Notes under the pieces: model-generated
Told to the model about the DNA's origin: nothing
What the model saw: the letters and a program-made list of their open reading frames with translations, nothing else
Databases searched by the model: none
Shown here: in pieces, positions 36,252 through 44,194 of the stretch
Position numbering within the stretch: position 1 is the stretch's first letter
Layout: the number at the start of each line of letters is the position of its first letter
Program-made: the position numbers and the translations under genes
Assembly: GCF_902859705.1 (NCBI RefSeq)
Contig: NZ_CADIJO010000002.1
Span: 186,001-250,000 of the forward strand
Reading direction: 5' to 3'
Length of the DNA: 64,000 bases
From: Achromobacter deleyi
GTDB taxonomy: Bacteria; Pseudomonadota; Gammaproteobacteria; Burkholderiales; Burkholderiaceae_B

Positions 36252-36940
36252 TGATGACGCCCCTATCGAGCGCGCGCCCGCGGCCGGCGCCCGCCTTGCC
36301 GCCGCCCTGGCTGGACGTCGATGCGTGGCACCTGCCGCGCCTGCCCTTGCGGCAGGCACGGCAGGCCGAGCGTCCGCATGACGAAGCGGTGCACTCGCCG
36401 GACGGCACCGTGCGCCCGCCTGACGAATCGCCGCGTCGGGTCGACGATACGGCGCGGCTGCGCGAGCACCTGAGCGGCAGTTACGCCGCGCTGCATGGCC
36501 GGCTGTTGCGGCGGTTTCGTTGCGCCGACCTGGCGCATGAATGCCTGCACGAGACCTGGCTGCGGCTGCAGCGGCCGGTGCTGGCCGAGGTGCGCGAGGC
36601 CGACGCCTATGTGTTCCGCATGGCCTGCCATGTGGCCATCGACCGGTTGCGCGGCCAGCCGTCGTGCCTGTCGCTGGATGACCCAGCCGCGGCGCTGCCC
36701 GAGCTGGTCGACCACACCCCCGGGCCGCAGGCCGTGACCGAGGGGCGGTCGGCCCTGGCCGCGCTGTCGCGCATCGTGGACCAATTGCCGCGCCGCCAGC
36801 GCGCCGTGCTGATCGCCTTGCGGGTGGAAGGGCGCAGCCGCGCCGATGCGGCCGAATGGCTGGGCATGTCGTTGCGGTCGGTGGACACGGCGCTGCGCCA
36901 GGCGCTGCGGCATTGCGAGCAGGCGGCGGCGCTTATTTGA
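36251..36940 (+). CDS. Second ECF sigma factor, coupled to the adhesin gene
   Basis: A 229-residue sigma-70-type regulator. It has a Pro/Arg-rich N-terminal extension of about 65 residues, then region 2 (about 70-135: HECLHETWLRLQRPVL, EADAYVFRMACHVAIDRLRG) and region 4 (about 165-225: LPRRQRAVLIALRVEGRSR, LGMSLRSVDTALRQALRHC). Its ATG at 36251 overlaps the adhesin stop codon (TGATG), so translation is probably coupled. It resembles FecI-like factors but has no FecR partner of its own beside it. It might amplify adhesin expression once translation of the giant gene is complete, or act on other targets. The last 8 bases overlap the convergent LysR gene. Confidence 0.82.
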   Translation: MMTPLSSARPRPAPALPPPWLDVDAWHLPRLPLRQARQAERPHDEAVHSPDGTVRPPDESPRRVDDTARLREHLSGSYAALHGRLLRRFRCADLAHECLHETWLRLQRPVLAEVREADAYVFRMACHVAIDRLRGQPSCLSLDDPAAALPELVDHTPGPQAVTEGRSALAALSRIVDQLPRRQRAVLIALRVEGRSRADAAEWLGMSLRSVDTALRQALRHCEQAAALI

Positions 36941-37913
36941 GGCGGCCGCTGGCCTTGGCCGGGCCGCCGCCGGCCTTTGCGGTGCGGGGGCGCCGGGCAG
37001 GGCGCTTGTCGCCGGCCGGCGCCAGCCCGGGGGCCGAGGTCATGGCCAGATTGGCCTTGACCGTCTGCACGAACTCCGTGACCGCCTTCGAGCGGTAGCG
37101 CTCGCGCGGCCAGAGGAGGGCGGCCGTGCGCGTCACCTGCGGCACGATGGGAATGGCCCGCAGCGTCGGCAGGGGCAGCACCGCCCCTTCGAACAGCATG
37201 CACGCCAGATGGCTATGGGCGACGATGCTCTGCATGGCCGGAATCGAGTCCAGCTCCAGCCGCACCCGGCCTTCGATGTACTTGGCCAGTTGGCGTTCGA
37301 TCAGCTGGCGCGACACATACAGGCGCGATTGCAGGGCGATGTCCAGGCCCGACAGGTCTTTCTTGTCGATGGTCTGGCGCGCGGCCAGGGGATGGTCGTC
37401 TTTCACCAGCAGCATCAGGCGTTCGGTGAAGAGGGGCTCGCTGTCCAGGTGTTCGCCGTTGTCGGGCGTGGTGAAGCCCAGGCCGATATCCAGCAGGCCA
37501 TCCTGCAGGCGCTGTTCGATCTGCCGCATGGGCAGGTCTTCGACGTGCAGGTGGATGCCCGGATAGCGCGTGGCGAACGACGCAATGGCGCGCGGCAGCA
37601 GCGAATTGGTATAGGTGGTGATCACGCCGACGCGCAGTTCGCCGCTTTGCAGGTCATTCAGCGATTGCAGCGCCAGCTGGCCATCTTCCAGGTCGCGCAG
37701 CGCCCTGAGCGCAAAGCGTGAGAACAGCCGTCCGGCCGCCGTCAGCCGCACCTGGCGTCCGACCCGGTCGAACAGCGGCGTGCCCAGCTGCGCTTCCAGC
37801 TGGCGCAGCTGGTGCGACAGCGTGGACTGCGTGATGTGCAGCGCGCTGGCCGCCTGCGTGATGTGTTCGCGCTTGGCGGCTTCGAGAAAATACCTGAGTT
37901 GCCGGATTTCCAT
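36933..37913 (-). CDS. LysR-family regulator facing Bug receptor 3
   Basis: A 326-residue LysR regulator. Residues about 1-62 hold the winged helix (MEIRQLRYFLEAAKREHITQ, LHITQSTLSHQLRQLEAQLG). The effector domain follows (GELRVGVITTYTNSLLPRAI, GLLDIGLGFTTPDNGE), in the CynR/CbbR-like style. An extra C-terminal tail of about 35 residues is rich in Lys, Arg, Pro and Ala. It is divergent from the Bug-YciI-cycloisomerase operon (177 bases between starts) and probably controls it. A 13-base tandem repeat lies just before its start codon. Confidence 0.92.
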   Translation of the reverse strand: MEIRQLRYFLEAAKREHITQAASALHITQSTLSHQLRQLEAQLGTPLFDRVGRQVRLTAAGRLFSRFALRALRDLEDGQLALQSLNDLQSGELRVGVITTYTNSLLPRAIASFATRYPGIHLHVEDLPMRQIEQRLQDGLLDIGLGFTTPDNGEHLDSEPLFTERLMLLVKDDHPLAARQTIDKKDLSGLDIALQSRLYVSRQLIERQLAKYIEGRVRLELDSIPAMQSIVAHSHLACMLFEGAVLPLPTLRAIPIVPQVTRTAALLWPRERYRSKAVTEFVQTVKANLAMTSAPGLAPAGDKRPARRPRTAKAGGGPAKASGRLK

Positions 37914-37922
37914 GGTCTGCCC

Positions 37923-37960
37923 TATGGGTGTTCTTATGGGTCGTTCTTATGGATCGTTCG
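37923..37960. repeat. Three tandem copies of a 12-13 base repeat
   Basis: TATGGGTGTTCT (37923-37934), TATGGGTCGTTCT (37935-37947) and TATGGATCGTTCG (37948-37960) are head-to-tail. They begin 10 bases upstream of the LysR start codon, in the divergent intergenic region. GAACG/CGTTC arms, related to the repeat core, recur nearer the Bug gene at about 38005-38021. They may be regulator-binding sites. Confidence 0.6.
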
Positions 37961-38090
37961 TTCGCCCGCCGTGCTTCATCGGCATGTGAATTCATCGATA
38001 AAAACGAACGATTCTGGCGTTCCAAATCATTATACGGATGGGTGGCCGCTCACTAGAATGCGCTCCATAGCGATAAAACAGGAGACATTC

Positions 38091-39059
38091 ATGAAACGGC
38101 TCATTCCCGGCGCACTGCTTGCGTGCGCGGCGCTGGTTGGCGCATCCACGGCCCAGGCGGCCTTTCCCGACAAGCCGATCACGCTGATCGTGCATTTCCC
38201 GGCCGGCGCGTCGACCGACATCATTGCCCGCACGCTGGCCAAGGAAGTGGGCGAAGACCTGGGCCAGGCCGTCATCATCCAGAACAAGCCCGGCGCGGAC
38301 GGCGCCATCGCCGCCCAGGAAGTGGTGCGCGCCAAGCCCGACGGCTACACCCTGCTTATCGCGACCAACAGCCCGATGTCGGGCGTGCCGGTGATGCGCA
38401 AGACGCCGCCCTACGATCCGGTGAAGGATTTCACGCCCATCACCGACATCGGCCGCTATTCGTTCTTTCTGTACACCCGCGCCGACGTCCCGGGCAACAC
38501 GCTGCAGGAATTCGTGCAGCATGCCAAGAAGAACCCCGGCAAGCTGACCTACGGGTCGGGCAACGTCACGGGCCTGCTGTCGTTTGCGTACGTGGCGCAG
38601 GCCAGCAAGATCGACATCCTGAGCGTGCCCTACAAGGGCGAGCCGCCGATGATCAATGACATCCTGGGCGGCCACCTGGATGCGGGCATCGCCACGGCGG
38701 GCACCGGCATGCCGCAGGTGCAGGCCGGCAAGCTCAAGGCGCTGGCCACCGTGCTGCCCGCCCGCAGCCCCAACGCACCGACCGTGCCAACCATGGCCGA
38801 AGCCGGCCTGGGCGGCTTTCCCATCGCGCCCTGGCTGGGGCTGTTCGGCCCGGCGGGCATGCCGGCCGATCTGGTCGAGCAGTTGAACGCGGCCTTCAAG
38901 CGCGCCATGGACAAGCCTTCGGTCAAGCAAGCCATGCAAGTGCAGGACTTCATGCTGACCCCGTCCACGCCGCAAGCGTTGGGCGCGCTGGTCAAGGACC
39001 AACTCGAAAGCCATCGCACGCTGCTGCGCGCGACCGGCCTGGAAGGCAGCCAGAACTGA
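38091..39059 (+). CDS. Bug/TctC-family periplasmic receptor 3
   Basis: A 322-residue periplasmic receptor. Signal peptide of about 23 residues (STAQA-AFPDK), then FPDKPITLIVHFPAGASTDIIAR, split here as signature strand and binding loop; IIQNKPGADGA and SVPYKGEPPM follow. AGGAGA lies 6 bases before the ATG at 38091, far downstream of the upstream frame opening. It leads an operon with a YciI protein (11 bases later) and a cycloisomerase-like enolase. It probably binds the organic acid or lactone that the enzymes process. Confidence 0.93.
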   Translation: MKRLIPGALLACAALVGASTAQAAFPDKPITLIVHFPAGASTDIIARTLAKEVGEDLGQAVIIQNKPGADGAIAAQEVVRAKPDGYTLLIATNSPMSGVPVMRKTPPYDPVKDFTPITDIGRYSFFLYTRADVPGNTLQEFVQHAKKNPGKLTYGSGNVTGLLSFAYVAQASKIDILSVPYKGEPPMINDILGGHLDAGIATAGTGMPQVQAGKLKALATVLPARSPNAPTVPTMAEAGLGGFPIAPWLGLFGPAGMPADLVEQLNAAFKRAMDKPSVKQAMQVQDFMLTPSTPQALGALVKDQLESHRTLLRATGLEGSQN

Positions 39060-39070
39060 GCACACAGACC

Positions 39071-39379
39071 ATGACCTATTTCATCGAAACGTTCGACAAG
39101 CCGGACCACCAGGCCGTGCGCCAGGCCTTGCGTCCGCAGCATCTGGATTTCCTGCAAGCCCACGCCCACCGGCTGCTGGCCTGCGGTGCCAAGCTGCGCG
39201 ATGACGGCAGCGACGCGGGCGGCGGCGTGTACATCATCACTGCCGACAGCCTGGCCGAGGCGCAGGCGTTCATCCACGCCGATCCATTCTTCCAGGGCGA
39301 GCTGTTTGCCGAAGTGCGCATCACCCGCTGGCGCAAGGCGTATGTGGACGGCGTCTGCCACCTGCCGGGGGCGCAATGA
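39071..39379 (+). CDS. YciI-family small enzyme-like protein
   Basis: A 102-residue YCII-domain protein with a ferredoxin-like fold. It reads TYFIETFDKPDHQAVRQALR, then the conserved HLDFLQAH with its histidine (His24), GGGVYIITADSLAEAQAFI, and DPFFQGELFAEVRITRW. YciI proteins resemble muconolactone isomerase in fold. It is tightly packed between the receptor and the cycloisomerase-like gene, overlapping the latter by 4 bases (ATGA), so a joint role in lactone or muconate metabolism is plausible. Confidence 0.87.
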   Translation: MTYFIETFDKPDHQAVRQALRPQHLDFLQAHAHRLLACGAKLRDDGSDAGGGVYIITADSLAEAQAFIHADPFFQGELFAEVRITRWRKAYVDGVCHLPGAQ

Positions 39380-40485
39380 AGCTTCACAGCATCGACACCA
39401 CCATCGTCGATCTGCCGGTGGCCCGGCCACACAAGCTGGCCATGGCCGTGATCGACCGCCACAGCCAGGTCATCGTGCGCGTGCGCACCGAATGCGGCGT
39501 CGAAGGCCTGGGCGAGATCGCCATCATTCCGCACTATGGCGAAGAAGCGCCGGGCGCGATCAAGTCGATGATCGACGAAGTGATCGCGCCTTACCTGGTG
39601 GGCTACGACATCCGGCGGCTGGAAGGCCTGGTCCAGTTCATGGACCAGATCATCAAGAACAACGCCTACGCCAAGGGCGGCATCGAAATGGCCTGCGTGG
39701 ACGCCATCGCCCGCGCCATGAACGTGCCGGCCTACCAGCTGTTCGGCGGCAAGCTGCACGACAGCATTCCGCTCTTGTGGGTGCTGGGCAATGGCGTCAT
39801 CGACAAGGACATTGCCGAAGCCGAGGCGCGGCTGGGCGACTACAAGCTGTTCCTGGTCAAGATCGGCAAGGGCGACCCGCGTGAAAACGTCGACCGCGCG
39901 CTGGCCATCCGCGATGCGCTGGGCGACCGCGCCCAGGTGCGGGTCGACATCAACCAGGGCTGGGATGAAGCCACTGCCACCTGGGGCATCGGCGAACTGC
40001 AGGCCGGCGGCATCGAGATCATCGAGCAGCCGCTGCCCGGCCACAACGTCGAAGGCATGCGCCGCCTGACCGAACGCTTCACCGTGCCCATCATGGCCGA
40101 CGAAGGCGTCATGACCGCGCAAGACGCGCTGCGCATCGCGCAGCGCAACGCCGCCGACGCCTTTTCGGTGAAGGTCACCAAGCATGGCGGCATGCTGCGC
40201 ACCAAGCAGGTCGCCAACATTGCCCAGGCCGCCGGCATCCGTCTGTTTGGCGGCACGATGATCGAAGGGCAGATCGGCACGTCGGCCTATGCGCAGATCT
40301 TCTCGACCATGCCCAACCTGACGCTGGGCGCGCAGTTGTTCGGCCCGCATCTGCTGACCGACGACATCGCCTCGCCGGTCATCGCATTCAAGGACCACGC
40401 GCTGGTCGTGCCCGACCTGCCGGGCTTCGGTGTCACGCTGGATACCGACAAGCTGAAGTTCTACCAGCGCCAGGCCGCGCGCTAG
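39376..40485 (+). CDS. Muconate-cycloisomerase-like enolase superfamily enzyme
   Basis: A 369-residue enzyme of the muconate lactonising subgroup of the enolase superfamily. Metal ligands are Asp191 (RVDINQGWD), Glu217 (IIEQPLP) and Asp242 (MADEGV). Lys266 in SVKVTKHGG is the second catalytic lysine. The first catalytic stretch reads FLVKIGKG: Lys162 is kept, but the first lysine of the usual KxK pair is Leu160. This may mean a changed reaction, such as a different lactonisation or racemisation. The gene overlaps yciI by 4 bases and, at its 3' end, the convergent autotransporter gene by 4. No other catechol-pathway genes are in the window. Confidence 0.85.
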   Translation: MKLHSIDTTIVDLPVARPHKLAMAVIDRHSQVIVRVRTECGVEGLGEIAIIPHYGEEAPGAIKSMIDEVIAPYLVGYDIRRLEGLVQFMDQIIKNNAYAKGGIEMACVDAIARAMNVPAYQLFGGKLHDSIPLLWVLGNGVIDKDIAEAEARLGDYKLFLVKIGKGDPRENVDRALAIRDALGDRAQVRVDINQGWDEATATWGIGELQAGGIEIIEQPLPGHNVEGMRRLTERFTVPIMADEGVMTAQDALRIAQRNAADAFSVKVTKHGGMLRTKQVANIAQAAGIRLFGGTMIEGQIGTSAYAQIFSTMPNLTLGAQLFGPHLLTDDIASPVIAFKDHALVVPDLPGFGVTLDTDKLKFYQRQAAR

Positions 40486-43349
40486 AACGCCCAGCGCCAG
40501 GACAGCGTCGCGCCGTGGTCCTGGTTGCCCGAGCCGAACTGGCCGGCGTAGGCAAGGCCCACCGTGGCGTTGCGGCCGACGGCGGCGTCCAGGCCCACTT
40601 CGACCAAGGCGGCATTGCGCGCGATCGGTGCACCCGCGACGGTGAACGCGTCGCCCGCGTCGAACGCCATGCGCGATACCGGTTTGACGTCGCCGAAGGC
40701 ATGGCGCCAGCCCAGGCCGCCCGTGAGAGCGCCTTGCGTTGTACCCAGTGCCAGGTCGTGGCGGGCCCGCAGGCCCAGGGTGGTGGTCGTGGTGTGGGTG
40801 GTCTGGCTCTCGCCCGACAGCGCCGCGCTGCCGCCGCTTTCGCGGAACGCCCGGCTGCGCTGGCCGGCCCAGGCCGCGCCGGCATAAGGTTCCACGGTGA
40901 GCGCATCGCTCGCTTTGAACGCCCAGCCCAGTTCCGTGAAGACCTGCGTGGTGCTGGCGCCGTAGTCGGCGCGCAGCGTCTGGTCCAGCCCGCCCGCGGC
41001 GATGCGGCGTTGGGTGCTGATGTCGTGCCAGGTATAGGCCGCGCCCAGCAGCAGGTTGAGCGTGCCGGGGCCGGCCGCAAAGGCCTTGCCGCCGTAGACG
41101 ATCGCGCTGTAGCTGGAAATGTCGGTCTTGGCATCCACGCCGTCGGTGCGCAGGTTGCTGTCGGTATAGCCCAGCGCGCCGCCCAGGCGCCAGCCGCCGC
41201 CGAGGGCGCCGTCTCCGCCCGCGAAAACGCCGCCCGTATGCAGGCGCACGGCGGACGTATCGGCCGTGGCGCCCAGGCGCTGCCAGTTGCCCACCACTTG
41301 CACCCACGCCGGCTGCGTGCGGGACGTGGGCAAGGTGGCGGCGGCGGGGGCGGCGTCGCTCATGCCGGCGGCGGCCGTGGGCGCACCCGGACGCAAGCCC
41401 GCGCCCAGGTTGGCGCGCAGCTGCGCCAGCGGTACGTTGCGGACCAGGCTGCCCAGGCCCTGCAACGCGCTGGCGGCGCTGGCGTGGGTCTCGCCGGACA
41501 AGGCGGCGAAGTACGACGGCGGCGCGCCTTCGGGCAGGGTCAGGGCGTGGCGATAGACCTCGTGGCTGACGGGCAGGCTGTTCACCGCGTTGGCGGTGGC
41601 GATGCCGTTGCGGCTGAAGACCAGATCGGCGAAGCGGATGGGGCGCGTGGCCGGCGGCTCGATCACCGGGGGCACGGGATTGCCTCCGGTGGCTGGCGGC
41701 GTGCCGGGGTCCGGGTCCGGCGTCACGGGCGGTACCTGCTTGGTCGCGAATTTCAGGTTCACCGTCTGGTCGTTGGCCGAGTAGTCCAGCGTCGTGTCCA
41801 GATACGCCAGGTTGGTGGTGACACTGGCAAAGCGCGTGCCGTTGAGCGTGCCGTTCGCCTGCAGGATGGGGTAGAGCGTGCCGGTGCCATAGCTGCCCGA
41901 GCCGCCTACGACCTTCACGGTTGCCCCGGACACATTGGCGCTGCCGGTCGTGGCCAGCAAGTCGGCCTGGCCATTTTCCATGCGCACGACGAAGGTGCCG
42001 CCGGTGCCGAAATCCACTGACCCCGTGACGCGTGCCAGTGCGGTGCCGGTGCCGGCATTGCTGCCGATCGCCAGCGTGTTGCCCGTGCCGGTGAAACGGA
42101 TGTTGCCCGTCGTGGTCGCACCGCGCCACAGCGTCAAGGAGTTGTTGTTGCCTTCGAAAATGACGGCATCGGTGCCGCTGGACATCGTGCCCTTGTTGAT
42201 CACGGTGGTGTTGCTGCCGGCCCGCAGCGCGGCCCCGTCAAGGCCTGGCCTGTCGAGCGGTCCTGCTGCGCCGCCGCCGCCGCCAGCGATAAGGCCTTCA
42301 TTGGTGACCGTGCCGGACCCGATCGAGATGCCGGTGCCGCCGTTGCCGGCCAGCACTCCCGTCGTATTGGCGGACTGCACCGAGCCGCCCAGGCCGCCAG
42401 CAACGAAGGTCGATGGGCCTATCGTGATCGTGCCCGAGGTCAGGACGATTGCATCGCCGCCGGCCCCGCCTGCGATGCGTGATTCGCCGCCGCCGCCGCC
42501 GTAGATGCTCCCTCCCAAGAGCTGCAGCGTGCCAGAGGCCGCTACCACGCCCGCGCCGCCGCCGCCGCCGCCTGCGGCGGAATACGTCTGGCCCAACATG
42601 AATTCATAGAAACTGCCACTGCCTTGGCCGCCCTGGATGATGGCGCTACCGTTCGTCGTCAATGAAATACCCGGTAGTCCCACGACCGCCGCGCCACCGC
42701 CGCCGCCGCCGCCCAACCTGAGAGCATCGACTCCGCGCGCCCCGTTGATTGCGCCGCTGCTGATCGCGAGAAGGTACGTTGGCGGGGAGGAGTCCCCCCC
42801 GTTCCCGCCAGTAGCGAGCGTGTTGTTGCTGCCGTCACTGCCACCGCCGCCGCCCGACCCGATGGTGAGGCCGCCGCCGCCTCCGCCGCCGCCCAATTGG
42901 CCTCCCGCAGACGGAGCGCCAGCGGCGCCGCCCAGGCCGCCCTTGCCGGGCAAGCCGTCATTGCCCGAGGTGCCGGGCAGGCCGCCCGCGACTGCCGCTA
43001 AGCCGGGCGCGCCGCCGCCAGCCCCTGCCTGGTAGCCTTGATTCACCGGGAGGCCCAGGATATTGCCGCCGCCGTGGCCGCCGTCGCCGCCGGTGAGGCC
43101 GCCGCCTTGGCCGCCGCCCGCCCCGGACCCCGAGCCGGTGCCGGCTTGGCCACCGCCGCCGTAGCCCGCGGCCGCCTGGACATCGGCGGGCACTGCGGCC
43201 AGTACGCAGACGGCCAGCGCCCAACCCAGGGCCAGCGGCGCCAATGCTTGCCTGCCAGGCGCGAATGAGGCGTTTTGTGCGGTGGAGGTCGCATGCGCGG
43301 CGTAGCGAACGGAGGATGCAGAACGGCGTGTACGCGACGGGCAAGGCAT
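40482..43349 (-). CDS. Glycine-rich autotransporter (type Va)
   Basis: A 955-residue autotransporter. An extended N-terminus (about 60 residues, positive then hydrophobic, ending near VQAAAG) acts as signal peptide. Residues about 61-350 are extraordinarily glycine-rich, with runs of five to eight Gly encoded by GGC-type triplets. The rest of the passenger (to about 535) has short beta repeats. A Pro-rich linker covers about 535-570 (TPDPDPGTPPATGG). Residues about 680-955 form the outer-membrane barrel (PAWVQVVGNWQRLG, LGGALGYTDSNLRTDG) ending in LSWRWAF with the required C-terminal Phe. No protease motif was recognised in the passenger, so an adhesive or surface-structural role is more likely. 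It is monocistronic. Confidence 0.9.
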   Translation of the reverse strand: MPCPSRTRRSASSVRYAAHATSTAQNASFAPGRQALAPLALGWALAVCVLAAVPADVQAAAGYGGGGQAGTGSGSGAGGGQGGGLTGGDGGHGGGNILGLPVNQGYQAGAGGGAPGLAAVAGGLPGTSGNDGLPGKGGLGGAAGAPSAGGQLGGGGGGGGLTIGSGGGGGSDGSNNTLATGGNGGDSSPPTYLLAISSGAINGARGVDALRLGGGGGGGAAVVGLPGISLTTNGSAIIQGGQGSGSFYEFMLGQTYSAAGGGGGGAGVVAASGTLQLLGGSIYGGGGGESRIAGGAGGDAIVLTSGTITIGPSTFVAGGLGGSVQSANTTGVLAGNGGTGISIGSGTVTNEGLIAGGGGGAAGPLDRPGLDGAALRAGSNTTVINKGTMSSGTDAVIFEGNNNSLTLWRGATTTGNIRFTGTGNTLAIGSNAGTGTALARVTGSVDFGTGGTFVVRMENGQADLLATTGSANVSGATVKVVGGSGSYGTGTLYPILQANGTLNGTRFASVTTNLAYLDTTLDYSANDQTVNLKFATKQVPPVTPDPDPGTPPATGGNPVPPVIEPPATRPIRFADLVFSRNGIATANAVNSLPVSHEVYRHALTLPEGAPPSYFAALSGETHASAASALQGLGSLVRNVPLAQLRANLGAGLRPGAPTAAAGMSDAAPAAATLPTSRTQPAWVQVVGNWQRLGATADTSAVRLHTGGVFAGGDGALGGGWRLGGALGYTDSNLRTDGVDAKTDISSYSAIVYGGKAFAAGPGTLNLLLGAAYTWHDISTQRRIAAGGLDQTLRADYGASTTQVFTELGWAFKASDALTVEPYAGAAWAGQRSRAFRESGGSAALSGESQTTHTTTTTLGLRARHDLALGTTQGALTGGLGWRHAFGDVKPVSRMAFDAGDAFTVAGAPIARNAALVEVGLDAAVGRNATVGLAYAGQFGSGNQDHGATLSWRWAF

Positions 43350-43462
43350 GGGGCTGTGTCCCTGAATGATGGCTGACTGACGTTAGTGGCACCTTGGCGC
43401 GGATCGTCTCAGGAAAAGATGTAACGGCTCGAGCGGCGTGATTCCGGATCGGTTGGGCAGGC

Positions 43463-43493
43463 TTGACACGTAACCGACCAACTAGTAGATTGG
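43463..43493 (+). promoter_or_regulatory. tetR promoter with overlapping operator
   Basis: A perfect TTGACA -35 box (43463-43468) and TAGATT -10 box (43486-43491) lie 17 bases apart. The near-palindrome ACCAACTAGTAGATTGG (43477-43493) covers the -10 box. A matching site occurs downstream at 44161-44174, before the next genes. Autorepression by the TetR protein is the simplest reading. Confidence 0.75.
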
Positions 43494-43520
43494 CTGCATC
43501 GTGAACCTGGAAATCCCCGC

Positions 43521-44108
43521 ATGAGTCTGGATTTGTCCCCCCGCGCCCTGGAAATCGTCGAGCAGACCCGGCTGCTGCTGGCCACCGGCGGCTATCACGG
43601 GTTCAGCTACGCCGACGTGTCCGAGAAAGTGGGTATCGGCAAGCCCAGCATCCACCACCATTTCCCCGCCAAGGAAAACCTGGTGCTGACCGTGGTGACG
43701 CTGCATCGCGACCAGGCCCGCACGGGCTTGGCGGCGCTGAACCAACATGTGCCGGACCCGCAGGCGCGCTTGACCGCTTACGTCGATTACTGGGCCAAAT
43801 GCCTGCGTGACGGCTCGATGCCCATGTGCATCTGCGCGATGCTGGCGGCGGAACTGCCCGCGGTGCCGCAGGCGGTCGCGCAAGAGGTTCGGGCCTATTT
43901 CGGCGAACTGACGGGCTGGATCGCGGCCGTGCTGGACAGCGGCGTGGCCCAGGGGCAGTTCCGGCTGCGCGACACGGTGCAGGTCGAGGCGCAGACGTTC
44001 ATGTCGACGGTGCACGGGGCGATGCTGACCGCCCGTGCGCTGGGCGATCCCGAGGTCTTTGCCTCGATCACGCGGGCGGCCATCGGCCAGTTGGCCACCG
44101 CAGGCTGA
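43521..44108 (+). CDS. TetR-family repressor
   Basis: A 195-residue TetR-type regulator. Residues about 8-55 form the DNA-binding domain (GFSYADVSEKVGIGKPSIHHHF). The C-terminal ligand domain contains a cysteine pair in MPMCICAMLAAELP, as in thiol- or electrophile-sensing relatives such as AcuR/NemR-type proteins. The start is 30 bases after the -10 box. A strong terminator follows the stop. It probably represses itself and the two-gene membrane-protein unit downstream, since ACCAACTAGTTGGT-like sites lie at both promoters. The inducer is unknown; reactive electrophiles are an inference from the cysteines. Confidence 0.9.
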   Translation: MSLDLSPRALEIVEQTRLLLATGGYHGFSYADVSEKVGIGKPSIHHHFPAKENLVLTVVTLHRDQARTGLAALNQHVPDPQARLTAYVDYWAKCLRDGSMPMCICAMLAAELPAVPQAVAQEVRAYFGELTGWIAAVLDSGVAQGQFRLRDTVQVEAQTFMSTVHGAMLTARALGDPEVFASITRAAIGQLATAG

Positions 44109-44119
44109 ATGCAGCAGGG

Positions 44120-44146
44120 CGTGCACGGAGGCGTGCGCGTTTTTTT
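44120..44146 (+). terminator. Rho-independent terminator of tetR
   Basis: CGTGCACG (44120-44127) and CGTGCGCG (44132-44139) form an 8-bp stem with one G-T pair and a GAGG loop, followed directly by seven T residues. It lies 12 bases past the tetR stop. Confidence 0.9.
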
Positions 44147-44160
44147 AACTCGCAGTACCG

Positions 44161-44174
44161 ATCAACTAGTTGGT
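44161..44174 (+). promoter_or_regulatory. Second TetR-type operator
   Basis: ATCAACTAGTTGGT is a near-perfect palindrome centred on AACTAGTT. It shares its core with the tetR promoter operator at 43477-43493. It lies 20 bases before the start codon of the membrane-protein gene. Confidence 0.7.
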
Positions 44175-44194
44175 TGCCAACAGGAGCCTTACCC

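Noticed and set aside
23895-36359. Several reverse-strand open frames of about 870-1130 codons opposite the giant adhesin gene
   Set aside because: They arise from GC-rich codon usage of the sense gene. Their products are His/Arg/Ala/Gln-rich with no domains, and the sense frame has clear TPS and DUF3739 features.
39076-42129. 1017-codon reverse-strand open frame across the cycloisomerase and autotransporter genes
   Set aside because: Low-complexity His/Arg/Gly-rich product, antisense to the enolase gene and out of frame with the autotransporter.
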